Source of the DNA: Pseudomonas sp. ML96
GTDB lineage: Bacteria; Pseudomonadota; Gammaproteobacteria; Pseudomonadales; Pseudomonadaceae
Reading direction: 5' to 3'
DNA: 64,000 bases
Assembly (NCBI RefSeq): GCF_000761545.1
Contig: NZ_JPMY01000010.1
Coordinates: 248,001 to 312,000, forward strand
Positions 9,324 through 21,032 of this stretch are shown one piece after another. The stretch's first letter is position 1, and each line of letters opens with the position of its first letter. The translations under genes and the position numbers were made by a program. The notes under the pieces are model-generated. The model worked only from the letters and a program-made list of their open reading frames with translations. It was not told where the DNA came from and did not search any database.

Positions 9324-10469
9324 ATGATCATCTCCGCCTCCACCGACTACCGCGCCGCGGCCCAACGCCGGCTGCCGCCGTTCCTGTTCCACTACATCGA
9401 CGGCGGCGCCTACGCCGAGTACACGATGCGGCGCAACGTCGAGGACCTGGCCGGCATCGCCCTGCGTCAGCGCGTGCTGAAGAACATGTCCGAGCTGGAC
9501 CTGTCCACCGAGCTGTTCGGCGAGAAGCTGGCCATGCCGGTGGCCCTGGCTCCGGTCGGCCTGACCGGCATGTACGCCCGCCGTGGCGAGGTGCAGGCGG
9601 CCAAGGCGGCGGCGGCCAAGGGCATTCCCTTCACCCTGTCCACCGTCTCGGTCTGCCCGATCGAGGAAGTGGCTCCAAGCATCGACCGGCCGATGTGGTT
9701 CCAGCTCTACGTGCTGAAGGACCGCGGCTTCATGCGTAACGCCCTGGAGCGGGCCAAGGCCGCCGGCGTCACCACCCTGGTGTTCACCGTCGACATGCCC
9801 ACCCCCGGCGCCCGCTACCGCGACGCCCATTCCGGCATGAGCGGCCCGAATGCAGCCGCACGGCGCATGCTGCAAGCCGTCACCCACCCGGCCTGGGCCT
9901 GGGACGTCGGCGTGCTGGGCAAGCCACACGACCTCGGCAATATCTCCACCTACCGTGGCAACCCCACCGGCCTGGCCGACTACATCGGCTGGCTGGGGGC
10001 CAATTTCGACCCGTCGATCTCCTGGAAGGACCTGGAATGGATCCGTGAATTCTGGGACGGCCCGATGGTGATCAAGGGCATCCTCGACCCCGAGGATGCC
10101 AAGGACGCGGTGAAATTCGGCGCCGACGGCATCGTCGTGTCCAACCACGGCGGCCGCCAGCTCGACGGCGTGCTGTCCAGCGCCCGCGCCCTGCCGGCCA
10201 TCGCCGACGCGGTGAAGGGCGAACTGAAGATCCTCGCCGACTCCGGCATCCGCACCGGCCTCGACGTGGTGCGCATGCTCGCCCTCGGCGCCGACGGCGT
10301 GATGCTCGGCCGCGCTTTCGTCTACGCCCTGGCCGCCGCCGGCGGTACCGGGGTGAGCAACCTGCTCGAGCTGTTCGAGAAGGAGATGCGCGTGGCCATG
10401 GTCCTCACCGGCGCCAAGTCGATCGCGGATATCAGCCGCGACTCGCTGGTGCGTGAACTGGGCGTCTGA
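9324..10469 (+). CDS. lldD: FMN-dependent L-lactate dehydrogenase LldD
   Basis: LldD (381 aa) is the membrane-associated, quinone-linked, FMN-dependent L-lactate dehydrogenase that oxidises L-lactate to pyruvate. It is an alpha-hydroxyacid oxidase TIM barrel, with N-terminal substrate and FMN residues in [21 protein letters not shown]. The catalytic motif [10 protein letters not shown] contains His275. Length matches the family. The ATG at 9324 gives the canonical [10 protein letters not shown] start. It is the second gene of lldPDE. The 170-base gap upstream contains the hairpin element, so operon read-through or a separate promoter is an open question. Confidence 0.97.
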   Translation: MIISASTDYRAAAQRRLPPFLFHYIDGGAYAEYTMRRNVEDLAGIALRQRVLKNMSELDLSTELFGEKLAMPVALAPVGLTGMYARRGEVQAAKAAAAKGIPFTLSTVSVCPIEEVAPSIDRPMWFQLYVLKDRGFMRNALERAKAAGVTTLVFTVDMPTPGARYRDAHSGMSGPNAAARRMLQAVTHPAWAWDVGVLGKPHDLGNISTYRGNPTGLADYIGWLGANFDPSISWKDLEWIREFWDGPMVIKGILDPEDAKDAVKFGADGIVVSNHGGRQLDGVLSSARALPAIADAVKGELKILADSGIRTGLDVVRMLALGADGVMLGRAFVYALAAAGGTGVSNLLELFEKEMRVAMVLTGAKSIADISRDSLVRELGV

Positions 10470-10579
10470 CGCCCAGCCCTCCACGCCCTACCCAGGCGTG
10501 GAAACGCTGCAAGCGCACACCCGCGCCGCAGTGCAGCCAGGCGGGCACGCCCGTCCGGTGTAGCCGACAATAACAAGCA

Positions 10580-10598
10580 GGGCCGCCACAAGCGGCCC
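10580..10598 (+). other. Hairpin in the lldD-lldE gap
   Basis: GGGCCGC (10580-10586), loop CACAA, GCGGCCC (10592-10598) form a strong stem with no T-run, 27 bases before the lldE start. A second stem, CCACGCC (10481-10487) / GGCGTGG (10495-10501), lies just after lldD. These are more likely mRNA-stability or processing structures than terminators. Confidence 0.5.
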
Positions 10599-10625
10599 GC
10601 ACCTACCGTGATACATGGAGCACGC

Positions 10626-13442
10626 ATGAGCCTGCCCGCCGCCTTCCTCGCCGAAGTCCACCGCCTGATCCCGCGCGAGCGCCTGTTCGACGACCCGCTG
10701 TCGACCCTGGCCTTCGGCACCGATGCCAGCTTCTACCGGCTGATTCCCAAGCTGGTGGTGCGGGTCGAATCCGAGGCCGAGGTAGTGCGCCTATTGGAGC
10801 TGGCCAGCGTCGAGCGCGTACCGGTGACCTTCCGCGCCGCCGGCACCAGCCTCTCCGGTCAGGCCATCAGCGACTCGGTACTGATCGTCCTCGGCGACAG
10901 CTGGAATGGCCGCGACATTCGCGCAGGCGGCGCACAGATCCGCCTGCAGCCCGGCGTGATTGGCGCCCAGGCCAACGCCTGGCTGGCCCCGCTGGGGCGC
11001 AAGATCGGCCCCGACCCGGCCTCGATCAACGCAGCGAAGATCGGCGGCATCGTCGCCAACAATTCCAGTGGCATGTGCTGCGGCACGGCGCAGAACAGCT
11101 ACAAGACCCTCGCCGGCCTGCGCGTGGTGCTGGCCGACGGCAGCGTGCTGGACAGCGAGGATGCCGCCAGCATCGCAGCCTTCCGCGCCCGCCACGGCGC
11201 CCTGCTCGATCAGTTGGCCCAGCTAGGTCGAGAAACCCGCGCCAACACCGCGCTGGCCGACAAGATCCGACACAAGTACCGGCTGAAGAACACCACCGGC
11301 TTCTCGCTCAACGCGCTGGTCGACTTCGACGAGCCGCTCGACATCCTCAACCACCTGATGGTCGGCTCCGAGGGCACCCTCGGTTTCATCAGCGCGGTGA
11401 CCTACGACACCGTGCCGGAGCACCCGCACAAGGCCAGCGCACTGATCGTCTTCCCCGACGTGGAGAGCTGCTGCCAGGCCGTGCCGCTGCTCAAACAGCA
11501 GCCGGTGTCGGCGGTGGAGCTGCTCGACCGCCGCAGCCTGCGCTCGGTGGAGAACATGAAGGGCATGCCCGAGTGGGTACAGAACCTGTCGGGCGGCGCC
11601 TGCGCCCTGCTGATCGAATCGCGCGCCGCCAGCCAGTCGCTGCTGCACGAACAGATCGGCCAGATCATGGCCTCCATCGCCCACTTCCCGGTGGAGAAGC
11701 AGGTCGACTTCAGCGAGGACCCGATCGTCTACAACCAGCTGTGGAAGATCCGCAAGGAGACCTTCCCCGCCGTCGGCGCGGTGCGCCAGACCGGCACCAC
11801 GGTGATCATCGAGGACGTCACCTTCCCGGTGGAGCGCCTGGCCGAGGGCGTCAACCGCCTGATCGAACTGCTGGAGAAGCACCGCTACGACGAGGCCATC
11901 CTGTTCGGCCACGCCCTGGAGGGCAACCTGCACTTCGTCTTCACCCAGGGCTTCGATGATCCGGTGCAGGTCGCACGTTACGAAGCCTTCATGCAGGACG
12001 TGGCGCAGCTGGTGGCCGTGGAGTTCGGCGGCGCGCTCAAGGCCGAACACGGCACCGGGCGCAACATGGCACCCTTCGTCGAGCTGGAATGGGGCAGCGA
12101 GGCCTACCAGCTGATGTGGACCATCAAGCGCCTGTTCGACCCGCTGGGCATCCTCAACCCGGACGTGGTGCTGTCGGAAGATCCGCAGATCCACCTGAAA
12201 AACCTCAAGCCGCTGCCGGCCGCCGACGAGATCGTCGACAAGTGCATCGAGTGCGGTTTCTGCGAGCCGGTCTGCCCGTCCAAGGGGCTGACCCTGACGC
12301 CGCGCCAGCGCATCGTCATCTGGCGCGATATCCAGGCGCGCAAGCGTGCCGGCATCGACACCACGGAGCTGGAAGCCGCCTACCACTACCAGGGCGTGGA
12401 CACCTGCGCCGCCACCGGCCTGTGCTCGCAGCGCTGCCCGGTGGGCATCAACACCGGCGACCTGGTGCGCAAGCTACGCGCCCGCGACGCCGAGCACGGG
12501 CGCAGCGCCGACTGGCTGGCCGCGCACTTCCACCGCACCCTGCAGGGCGCGCGAATGCTGCTGCACGTGGCCAACGGCGCGCGCATGCTGCTGGGCGCGC
12601 CGCTGCTGGGCAAGACCTCGGCCCTGCTGCACAAGGCCAGCGCCGGGCGCGTGCCGCAGTGGACGCCGGCCATGCCGCAGCCGGTGCGCAACCTCGCCCT
12701 GCCGACCTTCAGCAACGATGCGCGGCCGCGCGTGGTCTACCTCGCCGCCTGCATCTCTCGCGCCATGGGCCCGGCCTTCGCCGATGCCGAGCAGACACCG
12801 CTGATCGACAAGACCCGCCGCCTGTTGGAAAAAGCCGGCTTCCAGGTGGTGTTCCCCGAGGACGCAGACAACCTCTGCTGCGGCCAGCCGTTCGCCTCCA
12901 AGGGTTACCCGGAGCAGGCCGAGCGCAAGAAGCAGGAGCTGGTCGACGCGCTGCTCAAGGCCAGCCGCGGCGGCCTCGACCCGATCTACTGCGACACCAG
13001 CCCCTGCACCCTGCGCCTGGTCCAGGACGGCCTCGACCCGCGGCTGCAACTGCACGACCCGGTGAGGTTCATCCGCGAGCATCTGTTCGAGCGCCTGGAA
13101 TTCACCCCGCAGGACAAACCGGTGGCGGTGCACGTCACCTGCTCCACCCAGCATCTGGGCGAGGCCCAGGGACTGATCGACATCGCCCGCCGCTGCGCCA
13201 AGGAAGTGGTGATCCCCGAGGGCATCCACTGCTGCGGTTTCGCCGGCGACAAGGGCTTCACCACGCCCGAGCTGAACGCCCACTCGCTGCGCTCGCTGAA
13301 GGACGCGGTGCAGTACTGCGAGGAAGGCATCTCCACCAGCCGCACCTGCGAGATCGGTCTGTCCAGCCACAGCGGCATCGACTACCACGGCCTGGTCTAC
13401 CTGGTGGATCGCGTCACCCGCCCGCGCGCCCTGGCGCGCTGA
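10626..13442 (+). CDS. lldE: FAD/Fe-S D-lactate dehydrogenase LldE (NAD-independent D-lactate dehydrogenase)
   Basis: This 938-aa protein is the large flavin and iron-sulfur D-lactate dehydrogenase found as third gene of Pseudomonas lldPDE operons. Order of domains: a PCMH-type FAD-binding domain (about 40-260), an FAD-linked oxidase C-terminal domain (to about 515), two ferredoxin-like clusters (CIECGFCEPVCP near 540-551 and CAATGLCSQRCP near 594-605), then two CCG-type domains with CCGQPF and CCGFAGDKGF. The start MSLPAAFLAEVHRLIP matches the family. It feeds electrons from D-lactate into the respiratory chain. Some annotations call it simply FAD-binding/Fe-S oxidase or dld. Confidence 0.93.
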   Translation: MSLPAAFLAEVHRLIPRERLFDDPLSTLAFGTDASFYRLIPKLVVRVESEAEVVRLLELASVERVPVTFRAAGTSLSGQAISDSVLIVLGDSWNGRDIRAGGAQIRLQPGVIGAQANAWLAPLGRKIGPDPASINAAKIGGIVANNSSGMCCGTAQNSYKTLAGLRVVLADGSVLDSEDAASIAAFRARHGALLDQLAQLGRETRANTALADKIRHKYRLKNTTGFSLNALVDFDEPLDILNHLMVGSEGTLGFISAVTYDTVPEHPHKASALIVFPDVESCCQAVPLLKQQPVSAVELLDRRSLRSVENMKGMPEWVQNLSGGACALLIESRAASQSLLHEQIGQIMASIAHFPVEKQVDFSEDPIVYNQLWKIRKETFPAVGAVRQTGTTVIIEDVTFPVERLAEGVNRLIELLEKHRYDEAILFGHALEGNLHFVFTQGFDDPVQVARYEAFMQDVAQLVAVEFGGALKAEHGTGRNMAPFVELEWGSEAYQLMWTIKRLFDPLGILNPDVVLSEDPQIHLKNLKPLPAADEIVDKCIECGFCEPVCPSKGLTLTPRQRIVIWRDIQARKRAGIDTTELEAAYHYQGVDTCAATGLCSQRCPVGINTGDLVRKLRARDAEHGRSADWLAAHFHRTLQGARMLLHVANGARMLLGAPLLGKTSALLHKASAGRVPQWTPAMPQPVRNLALPTFSNDARPRVVYLAACISRAMGPAFADAEQTPLIDKTRRLLEKAGFQVVFPEDADNLCCGQPFASKGYPEQAERKKQELVDALLKASRGGLDPIYCDTSPCTLRLVQDGLDPRLQLHDPVRFIREHLFERLEFTPQDKPVAVHVTCSTQHLGEAQGLIDIARRCAKEVVIPEGIHCCGFAGDKGFTTPELNAHSLRSLKDAVQYCEEGISTSRTCEIGLSSHSGIDYHGLVYLVDRVTRPRALAR

Positions 13443-13498
13443 GGTGCCGAGATGAGAAAGGTGGAACCCTGCGGCGCGCGCTCACGTCCACTTAACTA

Positions 13499-13518
13499 GA
13501 GCCCGGCGTACCGGGCTC
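13499..13518 (+). terminator. Possible terminator after lldPDE
   Basis: GAGCCCGG (13499-13506), loop CGTA, CCGGGCTC (13511-13518) form a stable 8-bp hairpin 57 bases after the lldE stop. The tail (CTGCC) lacks a T-run, so intrinsic termination is uncertain. Confidence 0.45.
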
Positions 13519-13633
13519 CTGCCATCCCGGATGCATCGCCCCGCCATGGGCACTCATCAGAGCGCCCAGGCCAACCGCGCCGCGCAAGCAGCCGGCACGC
13601 TCCGGGCACGACTGGACGATAGAGGACCACCTC

Positions 13634-13909
13634 ATGAAACGTACTGCCCTGCTCTTCACCTGCGCCCTGCTGACCGCCCCGGCCTTCGCCGCCGAAGACC
13701 TGTGCACGGTCAATCTGCAGAAGCTGGACGACTCCGCCGCGACCATGGCGACCATGACCGACCCGCTCAAATCGCAGGTCGCCGACCTGCAGGCCAAGGC
13801 CAAGATGGACCAGGCCGCCGGCAAGGTCGAAGACTGCGCGAGCAACGCCGAACAGGCGCTGAACCTGCTGCAGAAGGCCGAGTCCGGTAACGGCGGCGCC
13901 TCCAACTGA
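13634..13909 (+). CDS. Small secreted protein of unknown function (paralogue of next gene)
   Basis: This 91-aa protein has a clear Sec signal peptide, MKRTALLFTCALLTAPAFA, with cleavage before AEDL. The mature part is about 72 residues, helical, with two cysteines (LCTV and DCAS). It ends in AEQALNLLQKAESGNGGASN. The end AEQALNLLQ resembles DEALNLLQ in the next gene, which also has a signal peptide and a cysteine near its mature N-terminus, so the two look like a tandem duplication. I do not recognise a named family. The mature protein is probably periplasmic. Confidence 0.8.
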   Translation: MKRTALLFTCALLTAPAFAAEDLCTVNLQKLDDSAATMATMTDPLKSQVADLQAKAKMDQAAGKVEDCASNAEQALNLLQKAESGNGGASN

Positions 13910-13915
13910 CGCGCC

Positions 13916-13937
13916 GGCGGAGCCTGCGGGCTCCGCC
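13916..13937 (+). other. Hairpin between the two small secreted-protein genes
   Basis: GGCGGAGCC (13916-13924) and GGCTCCGCC (13929-13937) pair across a TGCG loop. There is no T-run. It could terminate weakly or stabilise the upstream mRNA. Confidence 0.5.
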
Positions 13938-13995
13938 CTGCCCGCTACACCGGGCCGCCTATACTCAGGGCTACCCCGCCCAGGAGGTCCGCCCC

Positions 13996-14241
13996 ATGCG
14001 CCGCGCCACCCTACTGCTCGCCGCCCTGCTGCTCAGCACTCCGCTCTACGCCATGCATTGTCCGCAAGACATGGCCAAAATCGATCAACTTCTGAAGACC
14101 GACCCGCCCGCCGATCCCGAGGTACTGGCCGAGGTGCAGCGCCTGCGCGCCGAAGGCGAGCAGCTGCACAAGGCCGGCAATCACAGCGAGTCGGTGAAGG
14201 TGCTGGACGAAGCGCTGAACCTGCTGCAGGCCAGCGAGTAG
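13996..14241 (+). CDS. Small secreted protein of unknown function (paralogue of previous gene)
   Basis: This 81-aa protein starts with the signal peptide MRRATLLLAALLLSTPLYA. The mature part is HCPQDMAKIDQLL onward, mostly helical, ending AGNHSESVKVLDEALNLLQASE. A good ribosome binding site (AGGAGG, 13982-13987) precedes the ATG. Helix pattern and the terminal EALNLLQ resemble one half of a TPR hairpin and the preceding gene's C-terminus. No function can be assigned. It is convergent with the hybrid kinase gene, separated by only two bases. Confidence 0.8.
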   Translation: MRRATLLLAALLLSTPLYAMHCPQDMAKIDQLLKTDPPADPEVLAEVQRLRAEGEQLHKAGNHSESVKVLDEALNLLQASE

Positions 14242-14243
14242 CC

Positions 14244-17156
<2,913 letters not shown>

Positions 17157-17245
17157 CCAGGGCTCCTCGAATTCCAATCTGAAGAGAATGGCACAGGCCC
17201 AGTGAACAGCCAGCCCGAGCCGGCATTGTAGCGGCAGAAGCGAGG

Positions 17246-17274
17246 TCGACGCTGGTGAACCTTTGCCGTACACT
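17246..17274 (+). promoter_or_regulatory. Promoter of ssrA
   Basis: TCGACG (17246-17251), a 17-base spacer and TACACT (17269-17274) form a sigma-70-like promoter. Transcription would start near 17281, leaving a 5' leader of about 20 bases to be removed by RNase P before the mature tmRNA at 17302. Confidence 0.6.
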
Positions 17275-17301
17275 GCGCGTCCAACCTCGCAAGAGCGTTC
17301 T

Positions 17302-17658
17302 GGGGCCGATTAGGATTCGACGCCGGTAGCGAAACTTGAGGGGCATGCCGAGTAGGTGACAGTTCTCGTAAATCCGCTGCCACAACTTCATAGTTGCCAA
17401 CGACGACAACTACGCTCTGGCCGCCTAAGGGCGCCAGCAGACCCTAGGGGATGCCTGTAAACCCGAAGATTTGGTCTGTCAGATAGAACAGGATCGCCGC
17501 CAAGCACGCTGCAGGTGTAACGGCTAAAACTTATGCAGCTCGCTCCAAGCACCCTGCCACTCGGGCGGCGCGGAGTTAACTCAGTAGAGATGGCTAAGCA
17601 TGTAGAACCGATAGCGGAGAGCTGGCGGACGGGGGTTCAAATCCCCCCGGCTCCACCA
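17302..17658 (+). ncRNA. ssrA: Transfer-messenger RNA (tmRNA, SsrA)
   Basis: The 357-base tmRNA begins GGGGCCGATT and ends with the tRNA-like GGCTCCACCA. The first seven bases pair with 17648-17654 as an acceptor stem with one G-U pair. The T-arm GGGTTCAAATCC is present. The tag reading frame starts at the resume codon GCC (17396) and reads ANDDNYALAA before TAA (17426-17428), the known P. aeruginosa tag. It works with SmpB to rescue stalled ribosomes and mark the product for proteolysis. The CCA is encoded. The 3' end of ssrA is a common integration site for genomic islands. Confidence 0.97.
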
Positions 17659-17663
17659 AACAG

Positions 17664-17698
17664 GCCCTTGGAAATCGACAGATTTTCAGGGGCTTTTT
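17664..17698 (+). terminator. Terminator of ssrA
   Basis: GCCCTTGGAAATC (17664-17676) pairs over 13 positions, counting G-U pairs, with the segment ending GGGGC (17693). TTTTT follows directly (17694-17698). It begins six bases after the tmRNA CCA. Confidence 0.85.
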
Positions 17699-18467
17699 CT
17701 TTGCTGGTCAAAAAACAGTCGAACCGTGGTAGACTCCCGGCCCCGCAAGGTGATAGGCGCAGATGGCAGCCGCCATCCTGATCTATGCGGTATGCAGTCC
17801 TACCAGGACATGGCTGGTATCCGGAACACCGTTCCACTTGAGCGCACGCTCTGCTTTCTTGAGATCAGAAGCAGGTCCGCTGCGCAGCACTGATAACAAG
17901 CCGACTCTCCCTCCTGCAGTTCCTTGTTCTCCAAGGTTCATGCAGCTGTTCTGCTCGATCTCAATCGTCCCTACTGGCGTCACCTCCTGTCGAGACAACA
18001 ACCTGCCGGAATATCGGTATGCGAACGCATGCCTGGATTTCCGGTCATAAAACACGCGCGCTCAGGCAAAACGCCGGCGCGCCCGACACGAGTAATTCTT
18101 ATGACCACACCTATTATCTGCCGCACCTATCGGCAACCCATCAGCCAATGTGCATGCTTCCGCTGCCGCCCACTTGGAGCTGATGTACAGCTCAAATCCT
18201 CGGCAAACAGACCAGTCGCCCATTAAATGCCTCTGCGGTATCAGCTCATTGCACCAGGGGATATGCGAGAGCATGGCGAAAGCACAAGCTCTGTTGGAAT
18301 CCCTCTTCCCTTCGTTAGGGACTGAGTACGCAGATGAACAGGTACGACTTTTATCTGGCCAAAGCGAAGTAGCCCAGGATTCTGGGCTGGTTCCAACGCG
18401 CTGAATGAAGAGCCTGCCGAAGGCCATGCGCAGCCTGCTGTCTCGGCATCCCGGCCAATTTAGCGGC
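17699..18467. other. Lower-GC region after ssrA with no convincing gene
   Basis: This stretch of about 770 bases is visibly richer in A and T than every neighbour, and its codon use does not match the host pattern. Possible short frames exist: minus 17783-18055 (90 aa, MFYDRKSRHAFAYRYSGRLL), minus 18062-18493 (143 aa, overlapping the polB end) and plus 18150-18404 (84 aa). None has a good ribosome binding site or a family I recognise. I found no integrase and no clear direct repeat of the ssrA 3' end. The likely explanation is a decayed remnant of an element that once entered at ssrA. Confidence 0.5.
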
Positions 18468-20828
18468 TCAGAACAAGCCCATCTGCCGATCAATCATTGC
18501 CGCAAAGTCATCCCCTACGAACGGCAGAATGGCATCCGCCACCGGCTGCAGCTGGCGCGTCAGGTAGTGTTCGTAATCGATGGCTGAGCTGCGGGTTTCC
18601 AGGGGCTCGGGGCCGGCGGTGGTGATCAGGTAGCTGATCCAGCCACCGCGCTGGTACTGGCGTGGGCGGCCGAGACGGTCGTTGTGTTCGTCGGCCAGGC
18701 GTGCAGCGCGCACGTGGGGTGGGACGTTGCGTTCGTAGTCGCTGAGCTTGCGGCGCAGGCGTTTGCGGTAGATCAGCAGGTCGTCCAGCTCGCCAGCCAG
18801 GGTGCGGCGCACGTAGTCGCGCACGTATTCCTGATGGGGGCGTTCCTCGAAGATCAGCCGGTACAGCTCCTGCTGGAACTGCTGGGCCAGCGGCGACCAG
18901 TCGGTGCGCACCGTCTCCAGGCCCTTGAACACCATCTCCTCGTTGCCGTCGGCGCGGCGTACCAGGCCGGCGTAGCGTTTCTTGCTGCCCTCCTCCGCGC
19001 CGCGCACGGTGGGCATCAGGAAGCGCCGGTAGTGGCTCTCGTACTGCAGCTCCAGTGCGCTCTCCAGGCCCATCTCGTCGCGCAGGTGTTCGCTCCACCA
19101 CTGGTTGACCCGCGCCACCAGCGCGCGGCCGATGCGCGCGGCGTCTTCCTCGGCGTGTTCGTGGCCGAGCCAGACGAAGGTGGAGTCGGTGTCGCCGTAG
19201 ATCACCTTGTAGCCCTCGGCTTCGATCAGCTCGCGGGTGCGGCGCATGATGGCGTGGCCGCGCAGGGTGATGGACGAAGCCAGGCGGGTGTCGAAGAAGC
19301 GGCAGCCGCTGGAGCCGAGCACGCCGTAGAAGGCGTTCATGATGATTTTCAGCGCCTGTGACAGCGCCGCGTTGCCGTCGCGTTTGGCCGCCTCGCGGCC
19401 CTGCCAGACGCGCTCGACGATGGCTGGCAGGCAGTGCTGGGTGCGCGAGAAGCGCCCACCGCGGAAGCCTTCCACCGAGTGCTCATCGTCCGGCTGGCGC
19501 AGGCCTTCGATCAGGCCCACCGGGTCGATCAGGAAGGTGCGGATGATCGAGGGGTACAGGCTCTTGTAGTCGAGCACCAGCACCGACTCGTAGAGGCCCG
19601 GGCGCGAGTCCATGACGAAGCCGCCAGGGCTGGCCTGGGGCGCCTTCTCGCCGAGATTGGGCGCAACAAAACCCATGCGGTGCATCGGCGGCAGGTACAG
19701 ATGGGTGAAGGCCGCCACCGAGCCGCCGCTGCGGTCCGCCGGCAGGCCGGTAGTGGCGGCGCGCTCGAGGAGGAAGTCGATCAACCGGGTGTGGGCGAAG
19801 ATGCGCGTGACCAGCTCGCAGTCCTTGAGGTTGTAGCGGGCCAGGGCCGGCTTGTCCTCGGCGAACATGCGGTTGATCTCGTCCATCCGCTGATACGGCG
19901 TGTCGATCGCCTTGCCCTCGCCGAGCAAGGTCTGGGACACGCTTTCCAAACTGAACGAGGGGAAGTTCCAGGTGGCCGAGCGCAGCGCCTCGATGCCATC
20001 GATGATCAGGCGGCCGGCGGCTGCGGCGAAGTAGTGGTTGTGGCTGGCGTGTTCGCGCCACTCCATCACCTCGCCGCCGCGACCGAACAGCAGTGGCACC
20101 TTGAGGTCGACGGAGTGGCGCTGCAGCACGCGCAGGTCGAACTGCACCAGGTTCCAGCCGATGATCGCGTCCGGGTCATGCTCGGCCAGCCAGGCGTTGA
20201 GCCGCTCCAGCAACTGCGCGCGTTCGGTGCAGTACTCCAGGTCGAAGTCGACGTCGGGGGCCGCGTCCGGCTGCGCGCCGAGCATATACACCTGGCGCTG
20301 GCCGCAGCCTTCCAGGGCGATGGAGTAGAGCTCGCCGCGCTCGCTGGTCTCGATGTCCAGCGACACCAGGCGCAGCTTGGGGCGATAGTCCTCGGCCGGC
20401 TTGAGACGGCCATCGAGCAACACGCCGTTGTCGTCCGGGGTGCCGGCGAACCACACCGGCGCGGTGATGAAGCGTTCCATGAGGAAACGCTCCGGCGGGC
20501 GGATATCGGCCTCGTAGACGTCCACGCCGGCCTTGCGCAGCTGCTTGTCGAGCTTGATCAGCTGGCGATGCGAGTTGCAGTACAGGCCGAGCACCGGGCG
20601 CTGGCGGAAGTCGCGCAGGCCCAGCGGGCGCAGCTCCACGTCACGCTCACTACGCAGCTGCGCCTCGGCGCGCTCGCGCTGCACGGCAGGGACGAAGGCC
20701 ACCGAGGGCTGGTGCGCCAGGCGCAGCAGGCGCGGGCCGGCGTCGCTGGCCAGCCAGAATTCGACCTCGGTGCCGGCCGGCGTGTCACGCCAGTGACGGG
20801 TCAGGACGAAGCCCTGTTGCAGATCCAC
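18468..20828 (-). CDS. polB: DNA polymerase II (family B)
   Basis: Pol II (786 aa) is the family-B repair and translesion polymerase with 3'-5' proofreading. The exonuclease motif [12 protein letters not shown] lies near residue 157. Polymerase motif A is DYKSLYPSI near 416, motif B is [13 protein letters not shown], and motif C is YGDTDS near 543. The start at 20828 is GTG ([15 protein letters not shown]), consistent with the P. aeruginosa protein length. It is SOS-controlled in E. coli, but I see no CTG-N10-CAG box directly upstream here. The upstream gap holds copy B of the hairpin element. Confidence 0.95.
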   Translation of the reverse strand: MDLQQGFVLTRHWRDTPAGTEVEFWLASDAGPRLLRLAHQPSVAFVPAVQRERAEAQLRSERDVELRPLGLRDFRQRPVLGLYCNSHRQLIKLDKQLRKAGVDVYEADIRPPERFLMERFITAPVWFAGTPDDNGVLLDGRLKPAEDYRPKLRLVSLDIETSERGELYSIALEGCGQRQVYMLGAQPDAAPDVDFDLEYCTERAQLLERLNAWLAEHDPDAIIGWNLVQFDLRVLQRHSVDLKVPLLFGRGGEVMEWREHASHNHYFAAAAGRLIIDGIEALRSATWNFPSFSLESVSQTLLGEGKAIDTPYQRMDEINRMFAEDKPALARYNLKDCELVTRIFAHTRLIDFLLERAATTGLPADRSGGSVAAFTHLYLPPMHRMGFVAPNLGEKAPQASPGGFVMDSRPGLYESVLVLDYKSLYPSIIRTFLIDPVGLIEGLRQPDDEHSVEGFRGGRFSRTQHCLPAIVERVWQGREAAKRDGNAALSQALKIIMNAFYGVLGSSGCRFFDTRLASSITLRGHAIMRRTRELIEAEGYKVIYGDTDSTFVWLGHEHAEEDAARIGRALVARVNQWWSEHLRDEMGLESALELQYESHYRRFLMPTVRGAEEGSKKRYAGLVRRADGNEEMVFKGLETVRTDWSPLAQQFQQELYRLIFEERPHQEYVRDYVRRTLAGELDDLLIYRKRLRRKLSDYERNVPPHVRAARLADEHNDRLGRPRQYQRGGWISYLITTAGPEPLETRSSAIDYEHYLTRQLQPVADAILPFVGDDFAAMIDRQMGLF

Positions 20829-20890
20829 GCGGTTGTCCCGGAAAGCTGTTCTCGGCGTGATTCTACCGGGCGCAGCACCGCTCCGGGCTC

Positions 20891-21032
20891 AGAGTCTGTT
20901 TACGATCTTTTGAGCTAGAGCCAGGCAAGGCGAAATGGGGCGAGGGCGCGGAGTTTACGAGGTGTAAATGAGCAGCCCGAGCCCCATTTCAACGCAGCAT
21001 GGCCGACGATCAAGGGATCGTAGACAGGCTCT
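20891..21032 (+). repeat. Dispersed stem-loop element, copy B (between polB and kup)
   Basis: This is a 142-base palindromic element. Outer arms 20891-20907 and 21016-21032 pair over 17 positions, two of them G-U in plus-strand RNA. The middle stem is GAAATGGGGC (20932-20941) / GCCCCATTTC (20981-20990). An inner GGGC (20944-20947) / GCCC (20975-20978) pair is followed by a terminal TTTAC/GTAAA hairpin with a 5-base loop. Its right end is the TGA of kup, read on the minus strand. The architecture and core are shared with copies A and C. Confidence 0.88.

Noticed and set aside
10458-10476. Palindrome CTGGGCGTC-T-GACGCCCAG across the lldD stop codon
   Set aside because: It has a one-base loop and no U-run, so it does not behave as a terminator. 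It may be chance in GC-rich sequence.
17632-17658. Separate tRNA gene suggested by GGGTTCAAATCC and CCA
   Set aside because: It is the tRNA-like end of tmRNA. Its acceptor partner is at 17302-17308.
18180-18200. Second copy of the ssrA 3' end as an attachment site
   Set aside because: Only a TCAAATCC octamer is shared with the tmRNA T-arm, which is too short to be significant.
20829-20900. LexA box upstream of polB
   Set aside because: No CTG-N10-CAG match is present near the polB start. CTGTTTACGATC lacks the second half and belongs to hairpin copy B.
19434-20918. Plus-strand frame of 494 codons opposite polB
   Set aside because: It is a shadow of polB, whose exonuclease and polymerase motifs are all intact on the minus strand.
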